Assembly (NCBI GenBank): GCA_030549205.1
Contig: JAUKTV010000007.1
Coordinates: 434,001 to 498,000 of the forward strand
DNA length: 64,000 nucleotides
Direction of reading: 5' to 3'
From: Apiosordaria backusii
Taxonomy: Eukaryota > Ascomycota > Sordariomycetes > Sordariales > Lasiosphaeriaceae
Shown here in pieces: positions 11,412-24,155 of the stretch. The position numbers and the translations under genes were made by a program. Position 1 is the first letter of the stretch. Each line of letters opens with the position of its first letter. The notes under the pieces were generated by a model that worked only from the letters and a program-made list of their open reading frames with translations, did no database searches and was not told where the DNA came from.

Positions 11412-14400
11412 GTGTCACGTTGAGAACCACGCCTTCGAGGGTGTCACATCTGCGTCTGGCTTAACACCCAGCATGTATGCTTCTTTTTTACACTGGAAGG
11501 CATGAAGTAACTCCCAATCACTCACTCAGCAGTTTGCTCTGTCTCTCCCAGACCTGCACCACAACCACCACACGCACTCCATACCCCTTTCCTATCTATA
11601 TTTCTTTCTCACAACCCACCACACAACCAAGCTGCATTTTGCATACCTACCTACCCGAACAGCATTACATTACATGACATTACATACCTACCTTACAACC
11701 TTCCACAGTTTTTTTTTTCCCTTGCTTGCTTGTTACAAAGCATTCTGCATGTTCCTGTCACCTTCCAACCCACCCCAGTCCCTTGAACGTGATTAAGGTT
11801 TGGGCTGCCTTTTTCATGCTGTCAGACTTCAAAATGCGGTGAGAAATATTGCAGAATTCTAGAAGGGAGATCATATTCGGTGTTTCTTATGCTGTATCAC
11901 CGGTGGAAAAAGAGTTTACTTCCATAGTGTAGGACCCAGGGGTAGGGTGGTATCAAGGCGGAAGGGGAGAGCCGATCTTGTGTGTGTGTGTGTCAGGTGG
12001 GTGCTTTGATGGAAAGGGGGGAGGCTTGTGGTGAGAAGCAACAGACATGTTCAAGAGGCCCTATGATCTTGAGACGGCGATGGATGCTCAATGGTATGGT
12101 ACTAGCTTAACCCTCCATCATAATGGGGAAGGGTGGGAGAGGGGCAACATTTCACCAAGACCACCATGATGTGTGATATTTGGTAGCTATGTGGACTTCC
12201 CATCAATCCCTTCCGGACAAGAAGAAGGCATCTTTGACGTACTCGCAGAATGAATCTGCTCTCTGAAGGGAGCGAGTGTCTAGGTCTCTACACAGCAGAT
12301 CGTGTCCGGCACGTGCCTTGCCTCTCATGTCCCTATCCACCTGATAGGTAGTGTTCTGGGATGTCTCGCATCTGGCCAGCCGGCGATATGATCACCAAGA
12401 AACATGGATCAGCCACGTTCTCTCGGATCTCACAGAATGTTAAGCTTCACCGAGACATGCATTTGACACTCCCGAGCGGTTCCCGAGCGGTGGACATTTG
12501 GGCTTTCTTTCTGGGGGGGTTGCTGACAATGACCTTGACTGACCGTTGTGTTCAGGGGCGAACATGGATGAGCCTGGGGAATGAGACTCGCAAGCTATTT
12601 TGGGACTGTTCTAGAAATTAATTAGCTTCCAGAACAGCCCGGAGAAGGGACTCGGACTTCGTTGAAGATGTTCAAGATGTCTGAGATGAAGACACCAGAT
12701 TGGAGGAACGGGGTCTGGGGAATCTTTTGATGGGGTTCTTTGGTCCCACAAACTTTGTTCGTGGGAGGAGTTCAAGCTTCTTCCTCGGTGACTCGGCGGG
12801 AATATAGTTGGTTTGCTTGGTTGATACCAGCTCGTGTTGCATGATTGAGCTGAAGGGAAAGAAAGGATTCGCTTACTTCTCTTCTTCGTCATGTAGTACC
12901 TGTGGCATGAAGCCAGACTGCTGGATAGCCAACAGATGATCTCGTAACTATTCAGCTGTTCATCCCCGGGGTAGTAGCCAGCGGTGGAATTCAGGGCGGA
13001 CCTGGGGGCCATGAAAGTCAAAGCCACAGCCACGGGGTCGGTAAGCTTTCTTCTTCTTCGTATGTGCTACATATCGCAGTCCACGATCTCTCAGAAAAGA
13101 AAACAAAAAAGCACAGGGCAAGTCTCAACTCATTCTCTCGGCGACGCTCTCGGGGTTCTGATTGGGCGTTGGTTGATATTGACTTTGACCCTTTTTCATC
13201 TAGTTTCATGAACTTTGTCTTGCCTTACTCATCCTCACGACCTCGCCTAGATAGTGACGCTTGACACCATTCAGGAAGGTAAAAGTGTCACTGACACCGC
13301 TTTCACGCACCAGCTGCAGTAGCCTTGTGTGGCCTTCCCTAGCGGGCCGACTTCCCTTTCGCCGCCTGGTCTTGCCTCTGTCCAACGGTGATGTGATTCA
13401 TCAAGGGGGCAACAAGGGGCATCACTCAGCTGCGGGCGTGGTGTGTGCTGTGCAGGCATGGGATCAATGGAATGGGATGGGATGGGATCAAGTCAGGGGC
13501 AACATTTCCACCAGCGCGCTGCCCAAGGTGCAAAGGTCCAATGCATGAAGTCGAACCGTTCCTGGCCAATGACTGACGATACCACAGGGTTAAAAATCCC
13601 CGAAATCGGCCGAATTAGCGGATGGAGTTGAGATGGGGTTATGGGTTGTTACTCAGCACCTGGTGGTTTTGGGTTTTTACCTCGGGATGTCTTCGTAGCA
13701 TCGCCATCAATATCGAAGCCAACATCTGAAGGCAAGGAAAGAACAGTGAGATGGCTGTATGAATTTGCATAACTTCAGTTCACAACAGCTGAGGTTAATT
13801 CTTCTTTCTCCGCAACCCAAACGTTCCAAATTCCTTCAATGGTGCTTTCCCAATTCATCACCCCCTCGGCAATATCCCCGAGCGCATACTTATACCCCAG
13901 CCTCAAAACGAGGCGCAGTCAACAACAACCCACCCACGCAACATGCACATTTTCAGGTCCGCTCCGGTCGTGCCATGTCATCCATTCATCCCCTTCAGTA
14001 ACTCCGGAGGAGCTACTGTGCAGTACTCATAACCATCCATTCGCTTCCCAATCCCGATTCAGGCACAGCACAGCGCGCATGCCCGCCGCCGCACGTCATG
14101 TCAGATCGGTACCTGCCGAGCTCTCTCGTCCTATCCCAAGCCTAGGTTACCAGGTAGGTAGTAAATAATCTCAACACAGCCTCTCTCTACCACATCTTTG
14201 CCCACCAACCGCTGTACCTGACTGAATGACGCGTCCGGCGCTCTCTCACCATACCATTTGCAATGCCTCCACAGCAAAATGTCCATGCTAACGTGCAGGG
14301 CCCTTCATGCTTTGACTTTGGGCTGAGGTGCAGCTGTCACGTTGCTTCCCATCTCCTCTCATATCATCTGTCCTTAACCTTCTTGGCAGTTGTAAGTGGT

Positions 14401-15289
14401 ATGGATTTGAGGTTACACAAGAAAATGGACGAGATAGATCCATCATGTTATAGTTATCCTCAAACATATTAACTGATGAAAGATCTTGTGCTTTTTCACA
14501 ACTTACCATCCCGTGTGTAAACTCAGTGCCACCGACTACCCACAGCTGAAAACACCCCGCTATGATCTGATTTGATGCTCTACGGCTACTCTGACCCCGG
14601 AGCACACACAAGTCCTCTACGAGTACTTGATAAATGGGGATAAAGCGGCCCTCAAACGTACGGAGTTGGTAGTACACTGACGAACAAGCAGCGTCACCTC
14701 AACCTCGGAGCTAATAGCTTTCTCGTATATTCCCCCCTAAACTGGCACCTATCCCAGCTATATTTACCCGCCAACCTATGTACCTTACCCAAGACACCTT
14801 ACCAGGCCCCCAGGATCCCGACACGGCACGGAGGGGGGAGGCACTGAGGGGCTTTGGAAGAGAGATATGTTCTGGGGAGAGGATGATAAGTGAAGTAGAG
14901 TGAGCTCAGCGATGGGAATTGGGATGGCTGAATGGCTATGAAGTCTGCGTAGGTTGTAGCCTCTCCCAGCGGAAAGCGAAGGGTATCTCAGGTTGGAGTG
15001 TCATTTGAAGCTGATGTCAAGTGCAATGTCAGGTTGAGTTTGATATTGAGCTTCGACAGTCCAAAGTAAACAGAAGCAAGTCCGTGCAACAGCCCAATCA
15101 ATTTATACCATTTACACATTTTGTTCGAAAATTTTATCTACCTATTTGCTACATACCTATCTACTACACTATGCTAATGTTCCTATCTAGAGACTCAAGA
15201 AGGTAAAGAAATGCTATCTATCATTTTTGTTTCACTTCAATCAAGTGTCCACCCACCCAGTCAAGCCACGCACGCACGCCAAATGCTTT

Positions 15290-15760
15290 AGTTTTACCAA
15301 TCAGTGGTCCCTCCTCTTTTCATTACCATTTCCCTCCCATCCTTACTATGTGTCCCCCTCTTTTGTCCTTCCTTTCATTACACAGCCTATCCCCAACCCC
15401 CTCTTTCACCTCACCCATCTTCTTGTCCTGGAAAATTCCACCCTCTGCCTGCCACACTACTACTTTCGGCCCCCCCTTTTCAGCTGTCATTTCACTACGC
15501 TAAGGCATTCCCCCCTTGAAATATGATCCATAGGCATACTCTGTATCAACCACCCAAAGCAAAAACAAAACACACACTAGGCTTTATCCCCCCCCCCCCC
15601 CATTCGTCCCCCATTTCCATTTTTCTCCCCTATTTACCTTCCACATTCATTCTCATCCGCCCACCTTATCCCAGCCTCACTCCAAACATCCTAGTGTTAT
15701 TACTCCTCAGCCCTAACACCCACACAATCCCTTACCAAAAACACACATCACCATAATGAG
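15290..15760 (+). promoter_or_regulatory. Long pyrimidine-rich tract
   Basis: About 470 bp strongly enriched in C and T on the + strand, including a C14 run at 15588-15601. CT-rich tracts of this kind commonly precede transcription starts of strongly expressed fungal genes. No coding gene follows on the + strand before the 3' end of Kap104, so it could instead head a noncoding transcript or be simple compositional drift. Confidence 0.35.
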
Positions 15761-16305
15761 AAGAACACAAACAACCTAGGAAAAGGCACCAAGAGAGACC
15801 AAGGAGAAAACTGCTACCGATAACCATCACTTCATGCTGTCGTTGAAAAGAGCGTGAGGGGGTATAAACTTTCTTGCTTTCCTTGTTATTCCGCTTTTTT
15901 TGTCCGCAAAGCTAAAAGAGTCGAAAAAATAAAAAAATAAAAACGGAACTATCTACTTGTGTGCTACTGCATGTTTGTGAACATGCATGGTGTGCAATGT
16001 ATGAAGCATGTGTGTGTGTGTGATGTTTCGGGGGGGGGGAAGAGTTCTGTAAAAATAAAAGGGTGTGTGACTGTGATGATGAGTGATAGAGTGAAGCGGC
16101 CGTATGTGTTTCTATTAAGTCCCCCCCTCAATTTCCCATGTCAAAAAGATACGCGATCACAGCGGTAGCAACAAGTAGTAGCAATGATGGTGTGAACAAC
16201 CCAGAACCCAGATCAAACCTGTCTGTTGTTGTATCTTGTAGCCCTTCTCCCCATAAACCCACCACAAGGAGCTCTTGAACTCGGCCAAGACATTGGCCTC
16301 CATGC

Positions 16306-19260
16306 TCAGAGGCCATATGTCGTCTTGAGTGATTGCAGATCTTGTGGTGGCAGCTTGGCAAGGAACTCGCCGAAGTGGGGAATCAGTTGCTGGTAGATCT
16401 TGAGGACCTAGAAGACACACTTATTAGTATCTTGCGTCGTAAAAAGGTAGTGAAGGGAATGAACTCACGCTCAGGAAAGCCTCATGCAACTCGTGCTTGA
16501 TAGGGTTGCGCAGCTTCAAGTCCTGGTACCGGGCAATCGAAGAAAAGAAAGGCAGCAGCACATTCTCGATCGACTGCGGATTCTGGGCGACAACGTTGCA
16601 GAATCCCCTGAAAGCGGTCGCCTTCTCCTCTGACGTGTCGACCTCCTCCATCACGGTAAGAAACTCATGGGCGAACTTGGGGAGATGAGGCGCCAGAATT
16701 TCAGCGTGGAAAAGACCCAGTCTGCCCAGCGCGATGGCGGCATTCTCAACCACTCCGGCCGGCACACCAGGGTTAGAGATGATCTCGACGAACCGTTGGA
16801 GCAGTTCTGGCACGAATGGCTCCATCTCCTTCTTGAATTGCATGGCCACCTCGCCGGCACCCCAGCAGGCATTGTTGACAACACTGAAGCTGCTGTCAAT
16901 CTCCTCATCCAAAATATCATCCAGGTCGAGCTTCTTGACCAAAATGGTGAAAATCTTGTGTACGAATGGCCTGAGCTGCTCGGGTACATATTTGGAGCAG
17001 TCTCCAACCAGCGCGTAGGCCGATTGCTGCACCTCATCAGAAGGATCCTCCATGCAGAAGCTCAGCAGCTCGAAAAAGGCCGGCTGGCTCCTGGCAACGA
17101 GCTCTGCCGCCTTGGCATTGTCGAGAGCCTGGATGATGGCGCTCAAGAGATCAAGACTGGTGACCAAAAAGTCCTTGTCGGGCTGATCAAAGTTGGCGTT
17201 TGTTTTGGCGTGCACAGCCTGCTCGAGGTTTTGGTGGATGATGTTGACGCAGCGGTTGAAGATTGGCTCAGCAAAAGGGGTAAATGCGTCCCCGAGTGCC
17301 ATGGCAATGTAAGACAGGCACTCTAGCAGGGGAAACATTTCACGCGACTGATCTGGTACCCTTTGCCATCTGTCAATAATGACGGGCATGAGCTGGTTTG
17401 CAAGCTCGGGGCGGGCCAGAACAGGTCCTATATGCTCGGCCAGTGTCTGGACGCAGTCGTAGAGGACCCATCTGTTCTTGTCCTTGTATTTGCTGAAGCA
17501 CAGGACAAACTGCTGAATGATTGGCCCACAGTACGGCTCAAGCTGCTTTCCGGCCTTCTCCTCGAGAGTGGCCATGGCCGAGGCGCCCGCTTCTTGGACC
17601 TTCTTATTCTTGTCCAGCATTCTGCGAAGAATGCCCTCCATGAGTGGCTCAAAGTAACTTTGCCTTTGTGTGTCATCTCCAAGGCCGGCGGCCCATGATG
17701 AATACCGACTAAGCGTCCAGCACGTAATGATGCGAACAACCGGTTCCGGGTCCTCGAGTAGGCTGATGAGATAGGGGACGAGCTCTGGCAGGTGGGGAAC
17801 AACAACACCCATGCAGCCATCGGCCACGGCACCAAGGGCAAGCACGGCAGCTTCCCGACGTGGCCAATCCTCATGCTTCAGATTGGTTTGCAGATAAGGG
17901 AGGATGGAGTTGAAAATCTTGCCGCCGAAATCGCCGGCGAAAACGTCGAGGGCTGCCGCTGAGCACTTGCGAAGCGTCCATCTCTCGTCTGGGTTGTCAT
18001 CACCATCGTCGTCCTCGTCCTCGTCGTCGATCTCGCCCTCTTCCAGCCCTTCTTCGGCCATCTTCTCGTAGCCGTTGGAATCTTGATTTGCGCCCTCCTC
18101 GGCACCAGCGGCGCCGCGCTTCAGGTTTTTCTTGGCAAATTGTGGCTTGATATCCTCTTGCCGGTCCTCCTCGTCCTCGTCGTCGGATGCACCCCCTAGG
18201 AGAGCAATGTCTTCGGGGCTGTAGACCATGCATTCCAAAAGCACGGGAATGATCTTGCCAAGATGAGGGTCGAGTGCCTGCCAGAGATTGTCATGCTCGC
18301 CCACCGCCAGCCAAAACTCGGCCGCCTCGGTGGCGAGCTCCTCGTCGTCACTCTTTTGCTGGGTAAGGATGTAGTCGATCAAACCTCCGATATGGGGCAA
18401 CAGCTTGTCGGGACGAGTTTCGACAAGGCGAACAAAGGCGCGGCAGACCTCGCGCCTCACATCGGGATACTGGTCTTCGGCGAGATGAAACAAATGCTGG
18501 AGGAGGGTATCGATAACATTGAGCATGGCCTGGTTTTTCCTGGGGGTGAACTCGTTGATGGCCTTGAGGGCAAAGGCGCGGACTTTGGGCAGGGGGCTCT
18601 TGGTAGCCTCGATGCATTTGGGAAGGAGGATGTTCAGGGGCCTTTGGCCGTTCTGTTCCCTTTCCAGAACCTTGGTGTTGTCTTCGCAGATCTTGGCCAT
18701 GGCGGCCATGGCACCCTCTTGGGCCTCGTTTGAATACTGACCTCCTTCGTTGCCAATCATCTTGAGCAGGATCTCGAGGAGCTCAGGCCAGCTGTACAGA
18801 CCTCCCCGGCGGACGATTTCGGTCGCAAGATTGCCAGCAAAGTTGCGAATCTGTGAGTTTGTGTCCTGGATGCCAAGAGGGATGGCCAGCTTAATCAGCT
18901 GGAGACTGCTTTCGGGGATTCCCTTGAGGTTGCTCTTGATGTTGTTCTTGAGCATAATGGCAGCAGCAGACCGGACCAGGTGCCATTCGTTGGACTGCAC
19001 CGCCGTTCCTGGAGCAGGAACAGCACTCGAAAAGATAAAGGCCAGGTAATTGTTGATGTCGGGATTCGCTTTCGCTTGCGTGAGCATCTGCGCCGGCGTC
19101 CTCCAGTCAGCTGGGCGCGCAAGCAATAATTTTTCCCACGACAACCATGGCAACTCACAATTTCAGCCTGCTTCTGGGCAGTCTTGTTGAAGCCGCTCAA
19201 CGAGTCCCGGAGACATGTCGCGAGCGTCCCGAGGGACTCCTGATTGGGTTGCCAGCTCAT
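16306..19260 (-). CDS. KAP104: Karyopherin beta-2 / transportin
   Basis: Three exons: 19260-19159, 19087-16469, 16407-16306, giving 940 aa, the normal size of Kap104/transportin. It is a HEAT-repeat import receptor that carries PY-NLS cargoes (mRNA-binding proteins) through the nuclear pore and releases them on Ran-GTP. The sequence reads as helical HEAT units throughout (for example WPELLEILLKMI, DQYPDVRREVCRAFV, EPVVRIITCWTLSRY). A long acidic loop at about residues 334-402 (DDEDEED and EEGEIDDEDEDDDGDD) corresponds to the HEAT-8 loop that couples RanGTP binding to cargo release. The last intron has an excellent TACTAAT branch site. The final exon supplies the conserved C-terminal helix ending TTYGL. 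The start was chosen at the only upstream ATG that splices in phase. Codon use is uniformly C-ended, without the 5'-3' shift seen in many neighbours. Confidence 0.97.
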
Positions 19261-20392
19261 GGCGGGCGGGCGACTGTTTTCTTCTGTGTGTTTTGCTGGT
19301 GGGTGGGTGTTGAGCGGGAGGTCGCTGGTGTTGCGCCTGGGCTTCCACTTGCTGGGCGGGGTATGGGTTGCTGTGGTCAGTGGTGACGATGCGCTGGTGG
19401 GAAAATCGGCGACCGTGTGTATCGCGAGGGCGGGGGTTGAACGGGGGAGAAATCAAGGGGAAAAGAGATAGAAAGATGAAAGCGGGTGTGTCTTTTTTTG
19501 GCGTGTGAAAGTTTATGTGTTATTGTGGTCGATAGTAGGGGGATGGCATTATTCTTTTTGACGCTGGTCCAGTGGGGTGAAGCTCGTTATTGTTAGCCTC
19601 TGCATTGCCCATTCGCAAAGTTTCCATGTGCGGGTAGACGCTGAAGAAAGTCGCACTAAAAAAAGTACATTGAAGAGCTTTACGACGTAACTACAGATAG
19701 CTGAGTTGGTCCAAAGAAAGAATTGAAACAGAGGCGTCTGCCGCCTCCCGCGCCCTCTCCCAGGCCCGCGGGATCTGGACTAAGGTACCAGGTAGATACT
19801 ATCGATCTATCTGGCCAGAGTGCCGTGATGGATCTGATCTAGGGAACTGACTGACTGACATACCTGGGGGTGAAGGGTGAACTGTTGGTAAGCACCACTG
19901 TATGAGGATGCTTGGTTGGTACACGACAATCGCCAGTGTCCTCGTTTCAAAATCCGACGCTGGCCAAGTTGCAAGTTGGTGGCTTCGCACCGTTTGCATG
20001 CGGTAGGTTTGCGCCGCCGGTGCCCTGCCCCTCTGCCACTTCTTGGAAGCCCGTGCCCCACCAACCCCTCCACGCCAAGCCACTCTTCCCGTCTACTGCA
20101 GTACAGTGTGCCTGCCTTTCTTTATCTTGTTCATGAAAAAGTTGTTTATTTTCTTACGGATCAGGAAATTGTGTGCTGTAATGAAATATTAAAACGATGC
20201 TCTTAGCCTTTTTGCAGTGGAGGCAAGCGAGCAGGGACAAACGTGGGGGCCAATCCCATGACAGGTCTACCTTTCTATCACGGTAAATTAGAGCTATGGG
20301 AGGCGTCATGGTTTCACTTATTTCTGTTGATATTTTCTTGGGTCTGAGGGCCTCATCCGGTATACCCAGCTTTCTTTCAATTCAACTGTTTC
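19261..20392. other. Intergenic, Kap104 promoter side
   Basis: Upstream region of Kap104 and 3' flank of the next minus-strand gene. Small frames only; no domain seen. Confidence 0.6.
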
Positions 20393-20978
20393 TCACGAAG
20401 AAACCCTCAACCCCTCAACCCCCTCCCTAATCCCATTCTGCCCTCCCTCCTCCTCCTCCTCCTCCTCCCACCCTTTCAGCACCCCCATAATACCATTCAT
20501 AACGGCCCCAAACCCCTCCATCTCCTCCTCCACAACCCCCCCCAACCCCGTACTCTGAAAGCTAATCGAATTCCCCACATACACCGGCCTTCTGTTCCCC
20601 ATCTTCCTCACCAGCAACTTTGCCATCCTCGTTGTGAACTCTATCGTAGGCTCAACCGTACACAGCGCTGTAGATAACGGCTGAGACGGGTTGTATCTCT
20701 TTGTTTACATGTCAACACAACTATCTATCATACCTTACATATCCAATCATGGAAAAGGTGGGGTGGGAACAACATACATCAGGCAAAGCAAACACAAACG
20801 ATCCCAACGGGGTAGCCTGATCCGCCTCCTCCGGTGCAGCCGTCGTCAAGAACACCACCAGAGCTTTCGATTTGAGAGACAGTCTGACATAAATTCTGTT
20901 GTCGAGGGAGTGCGGGAGGGCAAGGGAGAAGGAGGCTGTTCTGCTGGTGGTGGTTGCTGACTCCATTGTGACTGTCAT
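20393..20978 (-). CDS. Putative proteasome assembly chaperone 4 (Poc4/PAC4-like)
   Basis: Two exons: 20978-20778 and 20698-20393, giving 168 aa. Exon 1 encodes IYVRLSLKSKALVVFLTT followed by PLGSFVFALPD. Exon 2 continues RYNPSQPLST, then VEPTIEFTTRMAKLL and RPVYVGNSISF. This order of a short beta strand, a PLGS turn and an RxAKLL helix matches the small beta-sandwich PAC4 family, which with PAC3 helps assemble the 20S alpha ring. Assignment is from motif memory and is moderate. The C-terminus has a poly-Glu run coded by a GAG/GGA repeat (20441-20468), likely a variable length tract. A second in-frame Met at residue 5 is an alternative start. Confidence 0.6.
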
Positions 20979-21445
20979 CGACAGTAGATTCTCAATAGTG
21001 AGTTATTTTGCAAGTATTCGAGAAATAGGTCGCTGGAGGCCTGCGATATTCTGAAATTTGATCTCAGAGTTGAGTTGTGATTAGATTTGTGAAAGAGGAA
21101 GGTTGGGGTTGCCTGTACTCATGGGCAGAGCGAGTGACAAACACCACTTGGCCCGTGCGCTCTCACACATTGACATCACCTCGAACATTGCGGATTTCAA
21201 AGGTCACCTCCTAGAGTACTTCCCATATATTTGATTACTTCTACATCATGGTATATACGCTACAAGGCTCGCTGATAAGGCCCCAACGCCCCGCCAAATC
21301 CCAGTATGTATCCATCGTCTTCCCAGGGCACAGGGACCAGTCCATCTTGTAACTTCACCTCAAGACGTTGAAGCGTCAAACCGCCAGCAACAGCAAAATA
21401 GGACGATCCGGTCTCTCCAGAACCAAGCACAACCTCTACCAGGCC
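20979..21445. other. Intergenic
   Basis: Short gap between two minus-strand genes. Promoter of the PAC4-like gene and 3' flank of the NAD kinase. Nothing else seen. Confidence 0.6.
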
Positions 21446-23506
21446 TCATGAGCGCTCCCACCCCTTCAGCGGCTTCTGCCTCGCCTGCCTCGTGTTCCAC
21501 CCCAGCTTGGCATTAATACTATTAATCCAATCCCCCGACCTCCTCCCATGCGGCCTGTGAGGCTGCACACACGCAAACGGGAACCTGCTCGCGCTAACCG
21601 TCACATAATCCCCCGGCCGCAACTCCACCCTCTCCCTCCCGTCAAAGCTCGCCCATGAGCTCGTCCGGGCATCAAACGGCACCCCTAACCTCAGCACTAT
21701 CGTATCCGGCAGTATAATCGGCCTGAAAGAGAGGGTATGGGCACATATAGGCGTGACAAGCATAACCGGATTCTCCGGGTGACAAAGCGAACCGCCCGCG
21801 GCGAGGTTATACGCTGTTGAACCCGTAGGCGTGGAAACACACACCCCGTCAGCAGAGACAGAAGTAAAGTGCTCATCATCGCCAAAAATCTCAATATTGC
21901 ACATTGCTTTTCCCCGTTAGCTCCTGTACCTCCATTCCCACTCCTCATCATCAAAAACTTACTAGCACTCGGCCCCCGATCAACAACCAACTCATTCAGC
22001 ACCTCCCACGTCCCATCCGGCCTATGCGTCCTCTCATCATCCTTCTCCTCCCCAATCAACTCCTCCACCATATCCCTCTCCCTTTCCTCCCCCTCCCCCT
22101 CCCCATCCCCCGTAATCCTCTTCCTCCGAATACTCCTCATAACCGTCCCCTCAAACCTCAACCTCAAACTAACCGTCACCCCCTCCTCAAACGCGCCCCC
22201 CAGTATCTCCTCATAATCCTCAAAGTCAAACTTTGTCAAAAACCCCAAACTCCCCAGCGCAAAAGACAACACGGGCGGTACAATCCTCTGAAACAACCAA
22301 CTAGCATACAACACCGTCCCATCCCCCCCCAACGTCACCACAAAGTCAAACATATTCGGCCTCCGTCTACACATCTCCTCATTCCAAAACCTCAGCCTCG
22401 TCCTCACCTCCCCATCCCCCTCCCCTTGCTCCCCCCAACCTCCTTAATCAGCCCCTCCTTATCAAACCTCCTATCATGCTCCAGCGCCCCATCCACAAAA
22501 ACCACATACTTCACCCCCCCCTCGCCCGGCAGTCAAGCAACCACCTAACCACCTCCCTCGTCTTGGCAATCAAATCCTTGTCGTAGATTTTCGTCAACAG
22601 GAAAATATTCCGCACTTTAAACTTCAATCTCACGCTCCCCAGCCGTCTGCTTAGCTGCCTCACCCCCAGGCCATATCTGATAGCTGTTTTTTGGTCAGGA
22701 GGCGGGAGTTTACAAACTCTTGATTATTGTCTTCCCCGGGCGGGGAGGACAGTGATGACGACAGAGAGGAAGTCGTTCGCGGCATAGACAACATCTCCTT
22801 CTGCCATATATTCTGATCCGGCTGCCCGTCATCTGAGTCTGAGAAACCCGGGGAGGGCGGGGGCAGGAGTTGGCATTTTGACTCTGACTCCGACTCTGCT
22901 GACTGTGCCTTGGGGGTAATAACCGGTGAAACCACATCCCCACCCCTGGGCGACGCTGAGGTGGGTTATCAACCGGAACGGTGGTTTTCGCGTCGACAAT
23001 TTCGTTGAGCCCGGAGGAGGAGGAGACGTCTTCTACTTCCACCTCTTCGGAGGCTTGAGGTTGGTGGGTTTCATCAGAGTCAAGGTCGAGTTTGTGGGAT
23101 TCGAGGAACTGGTGGACGACACATTCTGGTTTCTTTTGCTGTGTTTTTTTCTTTTGCTGTGATTTTTTCTTTTGGGGTTTAGTTTGCTGGGATAATTGGG
23201 GGAGGAGGGATTTCGACTGTTCTTCCTGGATGCGCCGGATGACGTTGGGAGAGATGTGCGATCTGGACGAGGTGACGAGGGAGGATTTGCGACGGTAGGG
23301 GTTGGATGAGTGGAAGGATACCTAGTTTGGAACGAAAGCAAGATACAATTAGTTATTGGTATAAACATAAGGTAGGTATGGAAAGTAAAAGAGTAGATAC
23401 CTACCTCAACCGCATCCCCATCATCACTCGAGCTCTCATCATCCCCCCGCTCACCCTCCTCAAAAGAGACCCTCTTCCCCAAATCCCTTTCCGCTTGCGA
23501 CTCCAT
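21446..23506 (-). CDS. NAD+ kinase, reading frame broken at three or four G-runs
   Basis: Exons 23506-23405, 23321-21963 and 21906-21446. NAD kinase phosphorylates NAD(H) to NADP(H). GGDGT near 22332 is the nucleotide-binding signature, and TPTGSTAYNLAAGGS in exon 3 is the second conserved block; WLFQRIVPPVLSFALGSLGF between them is typical. A charged insert (GDGEGEGEERERD) follows the first block. The N-terminal domain is recognisable (LSDMAWG, VRQLSRRLGSV, IFLLTK, EGLIKE) but lies in different frames. The conserved order is restored by one extra base at each of the C-runs 22663-22667, 22514-22521 and 22431-22436, and probably one at 22938-22946 (a 44-nt GTGGGG...CACAG intron is an alternative there). 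Either the assembly under-calls homopolymers or this paralogue is decaying. The catalytic half is intact. Confidence 0.85.
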
Positions 23507-24155
23507 TGTGCCTGTCGATCCCAGAAAAAAACAAGCCGTATAACTCAGCGCTGGCAAAAACCGTTGATAGTTTCAAAAGCAAACAGAGCTAATAAACGTG
23601 TCCGTCAAACTGTATATTCGTGTCGTTCAGCAGATGGTTAGATCATCAAGTGCGTTTCTCACTCAGTGCGCCGCAATCTGTCGCAACCTTGCAATTTTTC
23701 TCTCCAAACTGGAATCTGGTGACGACAAGACAATCCGAGACAAGAAGTATGTACCTTGCGGGTTGCTCTCTGGTTGCGTCATGGTGGGGCAGATACATGA
23801 CCCATACATACTTCCATTCTCAGTGGCACACTGCTCTGTGGACGAAGCATACGCCCGCCTTTGTGTGATAGCCACAGACCGGTCTGGCCATTCTCATTGT
23901 TCTCATTGGCAAAAAGGGTGATACCAAGACTCCATCCACAGACGCTCTCCGCTAGCAAACAATCAAGCCCACATGGCGATAGTGTGGTTCGGTGTGTGAA
24001 ACCCCTCACTGTTTACTCGCATGTCATTCTCATTCCCAGTATAATTAGAGAGACGAGATTCCCACTGAACCATGAAATAGAAGTAATTGTGTTTTGAGAA
24101 CCTGTTGAATTCACACGATTAATGCCTATTGCAGTCACCGTGTTGTGAGGCAAAA
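23507..24155. promoter_or_regulatory. Divergent intergenic region
   Basis: 649 bp between the divergently transcribed NAD kinase (-) and sugar kinase (+), so it must hold both promoters. No clear TATA element or other site was identified. Confidence 0.5.

Larger units (their letters stand above)
4757..16305. other. 11.5-kb gene-free region upstream of the zinc-cluster gene
   Basis: No frame in this stretch carries a recognisable domain or a coherent exon series. It holds microsatellites at 7184-7222, 10770-10801, 10861-10892 and 11979-11993, T-runs at 9767-9780 and 11397-11411, a C-run at 15588-15601, a long pyrimidine-rich tract at 15290-15760, and several CTAAGGTAGGTAC-type motifs (5988-6000, 10112-10124, 14151-14160). 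It lies 5' of the regulator at 4756 and 3' of Kap104, so most of it is candidate upstream regulatory DNA, a long leader, or noncoding RNA genes. Confidence 0.6.

Noticed and set aside
12611..13033. 140-codon minus frame in the gene-free region
   Set aside because: No domain, no coherent exon partners, mixed codon use; length is within chance for this composition.
16667..17326. 219-codon + strand frame and similar ones over 18263-18733
   Set aside because: Antisense shadows of the Kap104 HEAT repeats; no independent signal.
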